The notes: generated by a model from the letters alone, not told the origin. A stretch of 8,946 nt of DNA from Gammaproteobacteria bacterium (GCA_947377625.1 CANCGR010000069.1:1-8946), one strand, 5' to 3'. Positions 1 to 7,022 are shown, numbered from the stretch's first letter. Numbers and translations: made by a program.

Positions 1-464
1 GGAGTCTGGGATTTTCCACTGGAAACCACAGTTATTTTTGAACTGGCACGATCCGTGGTTCCACCAGCAATCTGGATGGCCTGACGCAAAAGAAGCCCCG
101 GGGAATAAGGATAACTACCCGGTTTTGTCACTTCGCCGCCGAGGAAGAACGGACGGTACTCTTCGATTCTGACAGTGACTCTGGCATCCACCAGATAATC
201 CGGCATCAAACCTGTGGTGATGGCTTGCTGTAGCTGGGCAGCTGTGCGACCTGTGGCCTGTATTTCACCAAGTGGCGGGAACTGGATCTTGCCGGTGTCA
301 TTGATCTGCACCTTGGCAATAGACAGATCGGGCTCTTCAAATACATGGATGCTGACCACATCCCCTACTGCCAGGATGTAGGCAACGCTGTCCTGGGCAT
401 GAACGCAAATTGTTGCGAGCAGAATCCCCATACCGAACAACAGCCGCGCTACTATTGTTTTCAT
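1..464 (-). CDS. Polysaccharide export outer-membrane protein, Wza/SLBB type (C-terminus cut by window edge)
   Basis: Start of a Wza-family exporter; 154 codons are visible before the gene runs off at base 1. Residues 1-23 are a signal peptide (basic start, hydrophobic core, VHA-Q cleavage site). Residues 29-102 match the polysaccharide export domain, including the hallmark ILAVGDVVSIHVFEEPDLS. Residues 105-140 begin an SLBB repeat (FFLGGEVTKPGSY, then LLRQAIQIAGG). Family members form the periplasmic and outer-membrane channel through which capsule or exopolysaccharide leaves the cell. Wza itself is a lipoprotein, but the only cysteine here (Cys20, in ATIC) has Ile at -1, so a canonical lipobox is absent. 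The ATG is preceded four bases upstream by GGGAG, which is the last tract of a G-rich leader. It lies 82 bp after the EpsL-like gene on the same strand, consistent with one exopolysaccharide operon. Confidence 0.9.
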   Translation of the reverse strand, partial: MKTIVARLLFGMGILLATICVHAQDSVAYILAVGDVVSIHVFEEPDLSIAKVQINDTGKIQFPPLGEIQATGRTAAQLQQAITTGLMPDYLVDARVTVRIEEYRPFFLGGEVTKPGSYPYSPGLLLRQAIQIAGGTTDRASSKITVVSSGKSQT

Positions 465-468
465 AACA

Positions 469-509
469 CTCCCACCCGTCTGTCCCACCTACCCTGTCCC
501 CACCTGCCC
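469..509 (-). promoter_or_regulatory. G-rich leader with ribosome binding site and potential G-quadruplex
   Basis: Read on the minus strand, the leader of the export gene carries six G-tracts of three or four (C-tracts on the plus strand at 507-509, 498-501, 492-494, 484-486, 475-477 and 471-473). They are separated by loops of 5, 3, 5, 6 and 1 bases, which meets the usual G3+N1-7 quadruplex rule. The last tract continues into GGGAG (473-469), the ribosome binding site, four bases from the ATG. Tracts of guanine are on the coding strand, so they would also be present in the mRNA. Folding is inferred from pattern only. Confidence 0.6.
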
Positions 510-546
510 GGTTCTGATCAATGCTATCCTGAATCCGACAGTTGCC

Positions 547-1971
547 TTACTTGCTACGGTAATTGGCAAATATATAGTACATCGACTTGTCAAAACCGGT
601 AGTTTTCGCAGTAGATGCCATTTCCTGATACCGGTAACCCAAACCAAAGCTCATCCGAGTGTCGAAATCATATTCCATTCTCGCACCGTACGCCTTGCGC
701 TTGTCGACGCGACTGGAGTCCTTGTAAGAATCAGTACCCAGCGAAAATTCCAAGCGACTGCGCAGACGACTTCTCCACTGATGCGACCACGACAAGGCAT
801 AGTCCATACCCCGCACAAAACTTCCCACTCCCAGTGCTTCATGAGTTGAAGTGCGGGAACTCAGCTCGAATTTTGAGAAAGGACGCGGCGCCCATACAGC
901 TGACAATTCCCAATAGAGTTCAGCACCTGAGTCCACCGGAAAATTAGTAGCAGCTGCCGCGACTGCAGGCACGGTAGTACCGCTGGCAGCTTTGGCATCT
1001 GCCCACTGGGCAGCCTTCCATTTAAAATCACGCTGGGTGGTTCCCACCCTCAATTTACCGGTGGTTTTGGAAGTTGCTTCCAGATCCAGACCAACCAGGT
1101 ACTGTTGTTCCACACTATCGAGCGGAATCTCGGTGCCGTCCTGGCTAAGAGGAGTGCGGTTGTAGGAAATTACGCGATCACGCCACTCCACCACCAGATC
1201 GGTGCGACCACCTACGCGGTAATCCAACTCCGCGCCCAGCAAGTCTTCATGGTAATCCCGCGAATCATTGACGATTGATTGTGAATTTCGATCAGAACTG
1301 CGACGCCCGATACTACCGGTGAAGCGCATCTTGGCTTTGTCGGCACCCAGTCGATATTTACCCTCCACCTGTTTGGTGATCATCGGGGTCGGGCTGTCGA
1401 GCTTGCCAGCATTATCACCTTCATTGAAGCCAACGCCACGCCCTTCAAAAGCGTAGTTGTAGCTGCCCGAAATGCTGACCTTGTTGTAGGCATTGATTTT
1501 TTGATCAACGGCCATAACCAGGGTATGTGCGGTAGAGGAGTCCTGCTGGCTGTCAACAAACTCACTACGACTGACGTTGTAGGAGAGGCTGTATAGGCCT
1601 CCGGACGCTTGGCGGGAATACCTCACGGTGGGGGAAACCACCCACAGACGCGATCCAATCAGGTCTTTTTGCTGGCGCAAAACATTGGGGTCATAACTAA
1701 ACTCACTGCTGACTTCAAATGCCAAACCCTTGGGCAGCACCGACGGTGTTTGCGACACTTGGATCTTCTCGGAGACCGGCTCTTGACCCCAAGCAAAAGC
1801 TGCCAGCAAAAGCACGCCCCACAGCAAGTTTCGGCAGCTGCCGAAACATCTTGGTGGTGTCAGTGTTTTGTTAAAATCTAATATCACTAGAGGAGCAGCT
1901 GATTGACGGTGGTTACACAAGCATTCATGGATAGTGAAATGCCCAACTTCGCTAATTTGTGTCACTGTCAC
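547..1971 (-). CDS. EpsL-like outer-membrane beta-barrel protein of an exopolysaccharide locus
   Basis: Up to 474 residues, with a signal peptide followed by a long run of alternating polar/hydrophobic strands rich in Tyr, Trp, Arg and Asp, ending YYIFANYRSK, as in outer-membrane barrels. Length, barrel composition and position beside Wza- and Wzy-type genes resemble the EpsL / putative beta-barrel porin family of exosortase-linked exopolysaccharide loci; the family assignment is by recognition only. Such proteins are thought to help the polymer cross the outer membrane. The frame is open back to GTG 1971, but the first 28 or so residues do not look like a signal peptide; the hydrophobic core is residues 49-60, with cleavage near AWG-Q62/63. 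A GTG at 1887 is an alternative start, and neither has a good ribosome binding site. An ATG at 1849 lies one frame off, so an indel is possible. The longest frame begins 11 bp after the polymerase stop. Confidence 0.75.
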   Translation of the reverse strand: MTVTQISEVGHFTIHECLCNHRQSAAPLVILDFNKTLTPPRCFGSCRNLLWGVLLLAAFAWGQEPVSEKIQVSQTPSVLPKGLAFEVSSEFSYDPNVLRQQKDLIGSRLWVVSPTVRYSRQASGGLYSLSYNVSRSEFVDSQQDSSTAHTLVMAVDQKINAYNKVSISGSYNYAFEGRGVGFNEGDNAGKLDSPTPMITKQVEGKYRLGADKAKMRFTGSIGRRSSDRNSQSIVNDSRDYHEDLLGAELDYRVGGRTDLVVEWRDRVISYNRTPLSQDGTEIPLDSVEQQYLVGLDLEATSKTTGKLRVGTTQRDFKWKAAQWADAKAASGTTVPAVAAAATNFPVDSGAELYWELSAVWAPRPFSKFELSSRTSTHEALGVGSFVRGMDYALSWSHQWRSRLRSRLEFSLGTDSYKDSSRVDKRKAYGARMEYDFDTRMSFGLGYRYQEMASTAKTTGFDKSMYYIFANYRSK

Positions 1972-1982
1972 ATATTACCAAG

Positions 1983-3404
1983 CTAATCAACGTAACTCTC
2001 GGGAATTTCTCCTGTTTTTCCACTTTTGCCACGATGCAACCAAGCCATGGAAAGCATCATCGTGAAGGTAAAAGCATTGGCAGGAATGTACAGGTTAAAG
2101 TCCACCGCAGAATGGATACTCACCCAGCCGATGACCATTAGTACCGCGAAGCTTACCCCACGATCCAGCCTGCTTTCCGTGCGGTACTGCACGAGCCACG
2201 CTCGCCTTAGCGCCATAATGACCAACAAGACCAGCATGCTGAAGACTGGCAACCCCATATCCCCCGCCATCTCCAGATAATCGTTGTGGGCATGCACGTA
2301 ATAATCGCTCCCGACATTGCTGCCGCTGTAGTGGGGGAAAACGGTGTAAAAAGTCCCTCCGCCTGATCCGGTCCAAGGATAATCCTGCAGAATGCCAAGA
2401 CTATAGACGTCCACCTCATCCCGAGACTCGGTAGCAGCCGAGGTTTGCACGAGACGCTGTGTCACATCTTCAACTCCAAACCATTGGCCCACGATAAACA
2501 AATCCACCAACAACAGGCTGAGCAGCAACAAGGCAACGCGGCCCGACATGCGTCGCCCCGACCCCAGCAACATAATTCCCCCAGCCACTGTCATGGACAC
2601 AAAAAACGACAAATTCCCCATGCGTGAACGGGTCAACACCAGGCCTACTACCATCAAAGCCAACAGCAACCTCAGCCGGAATTTGGTGCTGAGCAACAAT
2701 TTCAGCACCGCTCTGATGCGCTCACGCGAAGTGTGGGCAGGCTCGCTGCCCAGTTGGGAAACCAGCAGACCTATGCCGGCAGCCAGGCACATCACCAGGT
2801 AACCGGCCAGATGATTACGATTGATGAAGGTGCCGGTAGCCACGCCCAAGCCCGAATATTTTTCCACTAAAAATCCGTATTCAACGCCACTCAACGTCAT
2901 CAATGACCCGAATGCGGCCTGGAACGAACCGCTCAGCACGATGGTCCACAGCACCGCAGTAATGCGCTCGCGCTGGTTGACCAGCAACACCATCAGGCAA
3001 AAGCCGCAGGTATAAATCAGGCCCTGCAGCAAATGGAAACGCGTCAATTGTGGGTCAACCGACAACGTTACCAATTCAGCAGGAAGGTGAAGAAAAGCGG
3101 CACGCGGAGACAACCGTGCCACCCAGGCACGCGGCAGCGGCAGGGTTTGCAGCCAGACCCAGAACTGGACCAGCACTAGCAAGACCAGTGGCCATCGCAA
3201 ATTTCGCCATGTGGTCGTCGGTAACTTGATGCGGCCTGTCAGGTAACCCAACAACCAGCCCATCAGTAGTAGCGCTGCCAGCAAAAACAACAGCGCCGCT
3301 CCCCACGGCCGGTTCGACCCGAAAGGCAAGGGTGCCCAGAACAACAGAAACAGCAGTCCCTTGAAGAGCAGACGGTCAGGTGCAACGGTGATGGTTGGCG
3401 TCAA
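1983..3404 (-). CDS. O-antigen ligase/polymerase-type membrane protein (Wzy_C family)
   Basis: About 473 residues with roughly ten or more membrane helices. It carries motifs typical of the Wzy/WaaL superfamily: INRNHLAGYL (about 194-203), an arginine pair LTRSRMG (257-263), and a large periplasmic loop ending in HAHNDYLEMAGDMGLP (371-386), where His and Glu are usually needed for glycosyl transfer. Family members join undecaprenyl-linked glycans, either polymerising repeat units or ligating them to an acceptor. Beside Wza- and EpsL-like genes, polymerisation of exopolysaccharide is the better guess. The frame opens at GTG 3416 with no ribosome binding site before it. TTG at 3404-3402 has GGAGGG (3414-3409) four bases upstream and is the more likely start. 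The stop is TAG at 1985-1983. There is a 61-bp gap to the NTF2-like gene upstream and no terminator. Confidence 0.87.
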   Translation of the reverse strand: MTPTITVAPDRLLFKGLLFLLFWAPLPFGSNRPWGAALLFLLAALLLMGWLLGYLTGRIKLPTTTWRNLRWPLVLLVLVQFWVWLQTLPLPRAWVARLSPRAAFLHLPAELVTLSVDPQLTRFHLLQGLIYTCGFCLMVLLVNQRERITAVLWTIVLSGSFQAAFGSLMTLSGVEYGFLVEKYSGLGVATGTFINRNHLAGYLVMCLAAGIGLLVSQLGSEPAHTSRERIRAVLKLLLSTKFRLRLLLALMVVGLVLTRSRMGNLSFFVSMTVAGGIMLLGSGRRMSGRVALLLLSLLLVDLFIVGQWFGVEDVTQRLVQTSAATESRDEVDVYSLGILQDYPWTGSGGGTFYTVFPHYSGSNVGSDYYVHAHNDYLEMAGDMGLPVFSMLVLLVIMALRRAWLVQYRTESRLDRGVSFAVLMVIGWVSIHSAVDFNLYIPANAFTFTMMLSMAWLHRGKSGKTGEIPESYVD

Positions 3405-3428
3405 TGCACCCTCCACAAGCGTTTGTGG
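3405..3428 (-). promoter_or_regulatory. Ribosome binding site inside a hairpin, before the TTG start of the polymerase gene
   Basis: On the minus strand a strong Shine-Dalgarno GGAGGG (3414-3409) sits four bases before TTG 3404. It is abutted by a perfect inverted repeat: CCACAA (3428-3423), loop ACGC, TTGTGG (3418-3413). The 3' arm takes in the first two bases of the ribosome binding site. An alternative pairing, CACCC (3430-3426) with GGGTG (3411-3407), would cover it more fully. This could lower or regulate translation. No thermodynamic calculation was made. Confidence 0.5.
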
Positions 3429-3465
3429 GTGAAATGAGTCGCCACAACTTCAAGTATGAAACCCA

Positions 3466-3954
3466 TCAGGGTGGAGCCAATTTGGTAACCGCAAGGTTGT
3501 GCTCTCTTTCTATCATCCAGATGTGGCCTTGCAACCGCAGACCCATTTCTTTGTGGGTGCGATCAGCGTAACCAGGACGGCTGTAGGTCAACCAGAACCT
3601 GACCACCGCAGTATCCCCATGAGTTTCCACCAATTCAAATTCTTTCAGTGCAATGTTGATGGTGCCCGGGTCTGTGACGCGTGTACGCCGGAACTTGCGC
3701 CAGGCTTCCACTGACGCAAAGCCTTCCGGCTTGAATTCCGGGTGGTAATGCAAAAGATACACATCCTCGAACTGCGACTGCCATGCACCGGCCCATGAAG
3801 AAATCACATCACGCAAGTCTGACTGCAACTGTTGACGCACCCTGGCTTCAGCGGTTTTCGCTTCGTCTGCAGCCAGCGTTTGCGACCCGCCGCACAGGCA
3901 AAGCCCTTGCACCACCAGCAGCAAAACCATACCAAGGCTCCGCAACGACTTCAT
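3466..3954 (-). CDS. Exported NTF2-like (SnoaL/DUF4440-type) small protein, resembling the Cds6 C-terminal domain
   Basis: 162 residues. Residues 1-29 form a signal peptide, with cleavage plausible near TLA-A; the Cys residues at 19 and 21 are in a poor lipobox context. The mature part has a helix (about 35-65, SWAGAWQSQFEDVYLLHYHPEF) followed by SVEAWRKFRRTRV and an alternating beta-sheet (about 98-156), the layout of the cone-shaped NTF2-like fold. The wording resembles the domain found at the C-terminus of Cds6-type L,D-transpeptidase-family proteins, but no YkuD catalytic domain is present. The role is probably ligand or polymer binding in the periplasm, or assisting a partner; no catalytic residues can be named. 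ATG 3954 lies three bases after the SDR stop codon, with its ribosome binding site (AGGGG, within 3961-3966) inside the end of the SDR gene, so the two are probably translationally coupled. Confidence 0.72.
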   Translation of the reverse strand: MKSLRSLGMVLLLVVQGLCLCGGSQTLAADEAKTAEARVRQQLQSDLRDVISSWAGAWQSQFEDVYLLHYHPEFKPEGFASVEAWRKFRRTRVTDPGTINIALKEFELVETHGDTAVVRFWLTYSRPGYADRTHKEMGLRLQGHIWMIEREHNLAVTKLAPP

Positions 3955-3957
3955 ATG

Positions 3958-4713
3958 CTAGCCCCTGCCAATGAACGGCATTTTGGTTGCCATCACCGTC
4001 ATGAACTGCACATTGGCTTCCGGTGGCAGATTGGCCATGAACAGCAACGCTTCCACCACTTGCGCCAGTTCAAACACCGGCTCGGATTTGTATTCACCAT
4101 TGGCCTGCAACATGCCCTTGGTCATTGGCACTGTCATTTCGGTGCGCACATTGCCGATGTCGATCTGGCCACAGGCAATATCAAATTCACGCCCGTCGAG
4201 GGCAAGACACTTGGTGAGCCCCGTGATGGCATGCTTGGAGACGGAATAACACACGGTGCGCGGTCGTGGCGCATGCGCCGCAATAGAGCCGTTGTTGATG
4301 ATGCGTCCACCCTGCGGTTTTTGCTGTTTCATGCAGGAAAAAGCTGCTCTGGCACACAGAAAGGCACCAGACAAATTGACGGCCAGCGTCTGTTCCCACG
4401 CATCCACCGGAATTTCATCAATGGTGCCACCCGGGCCGCTGATGCCGGCATTGTTGAACAAGAGATCAACACGTCCAAACTTTTGCATTACCTCATCAAA
4501 CAGTGCATCCACCTGCTCTGCTTTGCTGACATCGCATTGCACAGTCAACACCGTGTTGTGTGTGTCAAGCTCAGCAACTGCTGCTTGCAACGCTTCGATG
4601 TTGCGACTGACAAACACCGTATTCCAACCGGCACGCGCAAGACCCAGGGCACAAGCCTTGCCAATGCCCTGGCTGGCACCAGTGACAACAGCGGTTCGTG
4701 GAATTTTTGTCAT
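3958..4713 (-). CDS. Short-chain dehydrogenase/reductase (classical SDR)
   Basis: 251 residues, the normal length of a classical SDR with a Rossmann fold. From ATG 4713: the cofactor loop TGASQGIG (11-18), an Arg at the end of the second strand (VSR, 37) suggesting NADP(H), D61 in CDV, NNAG (87-90), N113 in the VNLSG motif, catalytic S143, and Y156/K160 in YSVSK. The C-terminal stretch with QIDIGNVRTEM and FMTVMATKMPFIGRG marks a recognisable SDR subgroup, but the substrate cannot be told. No signal peptide, so cytoplasmic. The frame reaches GTG 4719, but ATG 4713 with GAAG upstream is preferred. It starts 27 bp after the alcohol dehydrogenase stop and ends three bases before the NTF2-like start, so the three probably form one transcript. 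Reduction or oxidation of a carbonyl/alcohol linked to the upstream enzyme is inference. Confidence 0.93.
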   Translation of the reverse strand: MTKIPRTAVVTGASQGIGKACALGLARAGWNTVFVSRNIEALQAAVAELDTHNTVLTVQCDVSKAEQVDALFDEVMQKFGRVDLLFNNAGISGPGGTIDEIPVDAWEQTLAVNLSGAFLCARAAFSCMKQQKPQGGRIINNGSIAAHAPRPRTVCYSVSKHAITGLTKCLALDGREFDIACGQIDIGNVRTEMTVPMTKGMLQANGEYKSEPVFELAQVVEALLFMANLPPEANVQFMTVMATKMPFIGRG

Positions 4714-4740
4714 CAGCACTTCAACCGCCGGCTATCGGGT

Positions 4741-6891
4741 TTACTTTTTGGCGTCTGCACCCAAGTCCGCATGGGCATCAGCGGGCTGCACGGGTGGTGG
4801 CGGTGCTATGGCCGGCTGTCGCTTCTTGAGGTCGTTGGCCTGGGCGATCAGGAAGGAACGCAGTGACGCAGTGTCGGCCGCTTTCAGTTTGTCGGCAAAC
4901 GATGCCATGCCACGCGCAGCGCGAACTCCACCCAAGACGATCTGGTCAAAACCTTCCTGCGAATGCAGCATCGGGGTGACCATCAGATTCGGGAAAGTAG
5001 CCGTACGCGCCTGGCCATTCACACCGTGGCAGATGTTGCAATATTGATCATAGAGCTTGTTGCCTGCCGCCACTTGTTCGGCACTGGCGGTGAGTGCTGG
5101 CGGATTCAATGGTGGTGGTGTGTAGGTAACCGGCGCCGGCAATTGCGCCTTGCCGTCAATGCCAAACACCAGCATGCGTGAATAGTTGGGCGCATAGTAA
5201 TTGGTGGCCGCAATACCCACGCTGACCGCCACATACTGTTTGCCATCCAGTTCGTAGCTGATGGGCGCGGCGACTACGCCGGTCTGCGGATCCATTGACC
5301 ACACTTTCTTGCCAGTCCTGGCGTCATAAGCGCGGAATTCTTTGGTGCTATTGCCACCGCCCTGGAACACCAGCCCACCACCAGTGGCCAGCACGCCACC
5401 CGTAGGGCCTTGGCCAGGCTCGCCATGCCACACTTCCTTGCCTTGAATCGGATCCCAGGCACTTATGTAACCGACAAAATCACGCGGCGCATCCGGGTGA
5501 TCTTTGGTATAGGTCGCCGCTGCCCCCATATTGATGCCGAGATTGGCGCCGGCCGGATTGACGACGAAATTGTTCTGGCCCTGCATCACGAAATAAGCGC
5601 GCTGGGTGGCGATATACACCAGACCAGTGTCCGGGCTGTAAGCATTGGCATGCCAGCCATGCGCACCCTGCACACCGGGCGCCAGGTTGAAGGCTTTCTC
5701 GTTGTCATAACGCGCCTCTTTGGTCACACGCGGACGACCAGTCTTCATGTCGACACCATCGTTCCAGTTCACCGCGGTGAACGGATCGGCTTTCAGCAAG
5801 GCACCAGTGGCGGCATCCAGCACGTAGAACATGCCGTTCTTGTTGGGCTGCATGATCACTTTGCGTTTCTGGTTTTGCTGGGTGATGTCCACCAGCATGA
5901 TCGGGCTCATGGCGTCGTAGTCCCAGGTATCACCGGGCGTGGTTTGGTAGTGCCACACGTACTCGCCAGTATCAGCCTTGATCGCGACGATCGAAGCGAT
6001 GAACAGGTTATCGCCGCCAGTGGGGTCGCGTAGACGCTGATTCCAAGGACTGCCGTTACCCGTGCCGAAGAGGATCAGGTCATGTTCTGCATCGTAAACA
6101 ATGGCGTCCCACACGGTGCCGCCACCGCCGAGTTCCCACCACTTGCCGCCCCAGGTTTTGGCGGCCATTTCCATCGCCTTGTTTTCAAACGGCTCAGCCG
6201 GATTACCGGGCACCGTGTAGAAACGCCAGACCTGATTGCCAGTCTCGGCATCATAGGCGCCAATGTAACCACGCACGCCGAATTCACCACCGGAGTTGCC
6301 GATCACCACCTTGCCTTTGATGATGCGCGGCGCGCTGGTGATCGAATACATCTTGGTCGGATCAACTGTCTGCTTGCGCCAGGCTTCCTTGCCGGTCTTG
6401 GCGTCGATGGCAATCAGGTAACCATCAAGCGAGCCGAGGTAGATCTTGCCTTTGTAGGCAGCGATGCCACGGTTGACGATGCCGCAGCAAATCTTCGGTG
6501 CAAATTGGCCGGGGGTCTTGGGATCGTATTGCCACAGTTGCTTGCCGTCGTGCGCATCGTAGGCGTAGACCTTGCTCCAGGCAGTGGAAACATAGATCAC
6601 ACCGTCGATGTACAGCGGCGTGCCCTGCTGGGAAAGATTGGTGTCGTAATCGGCGAACCAGGCCAAGCCCAGTTTGTTGACGTTGTCGGGCGTAATCTGT
6701 TTGAGTGGACTGAAATGACGCTCCTCGTAGGTGCCGCCAACGGAGAGCCATTGTCCTGGCTCTTTGCCGGCACCGAGCAGACGTGAGTCAGTGACGTTGG
6801 CAGCGGCCACTGCAGGTGTTGCTGCAGTCGCTGCACCCGTCAGCACGGCGAGTGCCAGTACCGAAGATGCAAGCAAAAGGTTACGAATCAT
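4741..6891 (-). CDS. PQQ-dependent quinohemoprotein alcohol dehydrogenase (type II, with C-terminal cytochrome c)
   Basis: 716 residues, the usual size for a soluble type II quinohemoprotein ADH, which oxidises alcohols to aldehydes in the periplasm and passes electrons through haem c. Signal peptide about 1-23. The eight-bladed PQQ propeller spans about 45-580, with blade tryptophan motifs (AYDAxTGxxVW). Key residues: vicinal Cys135-Cys136; metal ligands E203 (GGEFGVRG), N279 (GTGNG) and D324 in WDYD; an extra D326; and K351 near PQQ. The cytochrome domain (about 600-690) has CNICH (618-622) and probable axial Met662 (GMASF), then a Pro/Ala-rich tail. D326 is the position that in XoxF and PedH helps bind a lanthanide. 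The start ATG has a G-run (6902-6897) as its ribosome binding site. It is the first gene of the minus-strand block and is divergent from the membrane sensor-like gene. Substrate is unknown. Confidence 0.95.
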   Translation of the reverse strand: MIRNLLLASSVLALAVLTGAATAATPAVAAANVTDSRLLGAGKEPGQWLSVGGTYEERHFSPLKQITPDNVNKLGLAWFADYDTNLSQQGTPLYIDGVIYVSTAWSKVYAYDAHDGKQLWQYDPKTPGQFAPKICCGIVNRGIAAYKGKIYLGSLDGYLIAIDAKTGKEAWRKQTVDPTKMYSITSAPRIIKGKVVIGNSGGEFGVRGYIGAYDAETGNQVWRFYTVPGNPAEPFENKAMEMAAKTWGGKWWELGGGGTVWDAIVYDAEHDLILFGTGNGSPWNQRLRDPTGGDNLFIASIVAIKADTGEYVWHYQTTPGDTWDYDAMSPIMLVDITQQNQKRKVIMQPNKNGMFYVLDAATGALLKADPFTAVNWNDGVDMKTGRPRVTKEARYDNEKAFNLAPGVQGAHGWHANAYSPDTGLVYIATQRAYFVMQGQNNFVVNPAGANLGINMGAAATYTKDHPDAPRDFVGYISAWDPIQGKEVWHGEPGQGPTGGVLATGGGLVFQGGGNSTKEFRAYDARTGKKVWSMDPQTGVVAAPISYELDGKQYVAVSVGIAATNYYAPNYSRMLVFGIDGKAQLPAPVTYTPPPLNPPALTASAEQVAAGNKLYDQYCNICHGVNGQARTATFPNLMVTPMLHSQEGFDQIVLGGVRAARGMASFADKLKAADTASLRSFLIAQANDLKKRQPAIAPPPPVQPADAHADLGADAKK

Positions 6892-6896
6892 TGTGT

Positions 6897-6902
6897 CCCC
6901 CC
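6897..6902 (-). promoter_or_regulatory. G-run ribosome binding site of the alcohol dehydrogenase gene
   Basis: Six consecutive G on the minus strand, five bases before ATG 6891. It is an unusual, A-poor Shine-Dalgarno but the only purine-rich element near the start, and supports ATG 6891 together with the signal peptide that follows directly. Confidence 0.55.
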
Positions 6903-6975
6903 ATTGAAGATATTGTTTTTTGGTTTGTCAGCAGAAAATATAACGCCGCAGCATTATGCAGCGTGTGCCGTAATT

Positions 6976-7022
6976 GGGACAGCCCCACCCGGAACGCAAG
7001 ATTGCTTGTACTCCGGGGACAG
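6976..7022 (+). repeat. Direct repeat of GGGACAG, 40 bp apart
   Basis: GGGACAG occurs at 6976-6982 and 7016-7022, a spacing close to four helical turns. Two further copies lie on the minus strand at 500-494 and 486-480 in the leader of the export gene. I found no other exact copy in the window by eye. It may be a regulator site, or chance in G-rich DNA. Confidence 0.35.

Noticed and set aside
3441..3480. Possible terminator between the NTF2-like gene and the polymerase gene
   Set aside because: Only a 4-bp ACCC/GGGT stem with no following T-run; read-through is more likely.
3832..4866. Long plus-strand open frame of 344 codons opposite the SDR gene and its neighbours
   Set aside because: It spans several well-supported minus-strand genes, has no ribosome binding site or recognisable domain, and its composition (many His, Arg, Cys) is that of an antisense shadow.
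4256..5047. Plus-strand open frame of 263 codons opposite the SDR and the end of the alcohol dehydrogenase
   Set aside because: Antisense to two genes with clear catalytic motifs; the translation is Ala/Cys/Arg-rich with no domain.
5410..6786. Plus-strand open frames of 207 and 234 codons within the alcohol dehydrogenase
   Set aside because: They are opposite conserved propeller blades; long antisense frames are common in such GC-biased repeats.
6957..6970. Possible sigma54 promoter (GGCAC...TGCA) upstream of the alcohol dehydrogenase
   Set aside because: The distance between the GG and GC elements is 10 rather than the required 12 bases.
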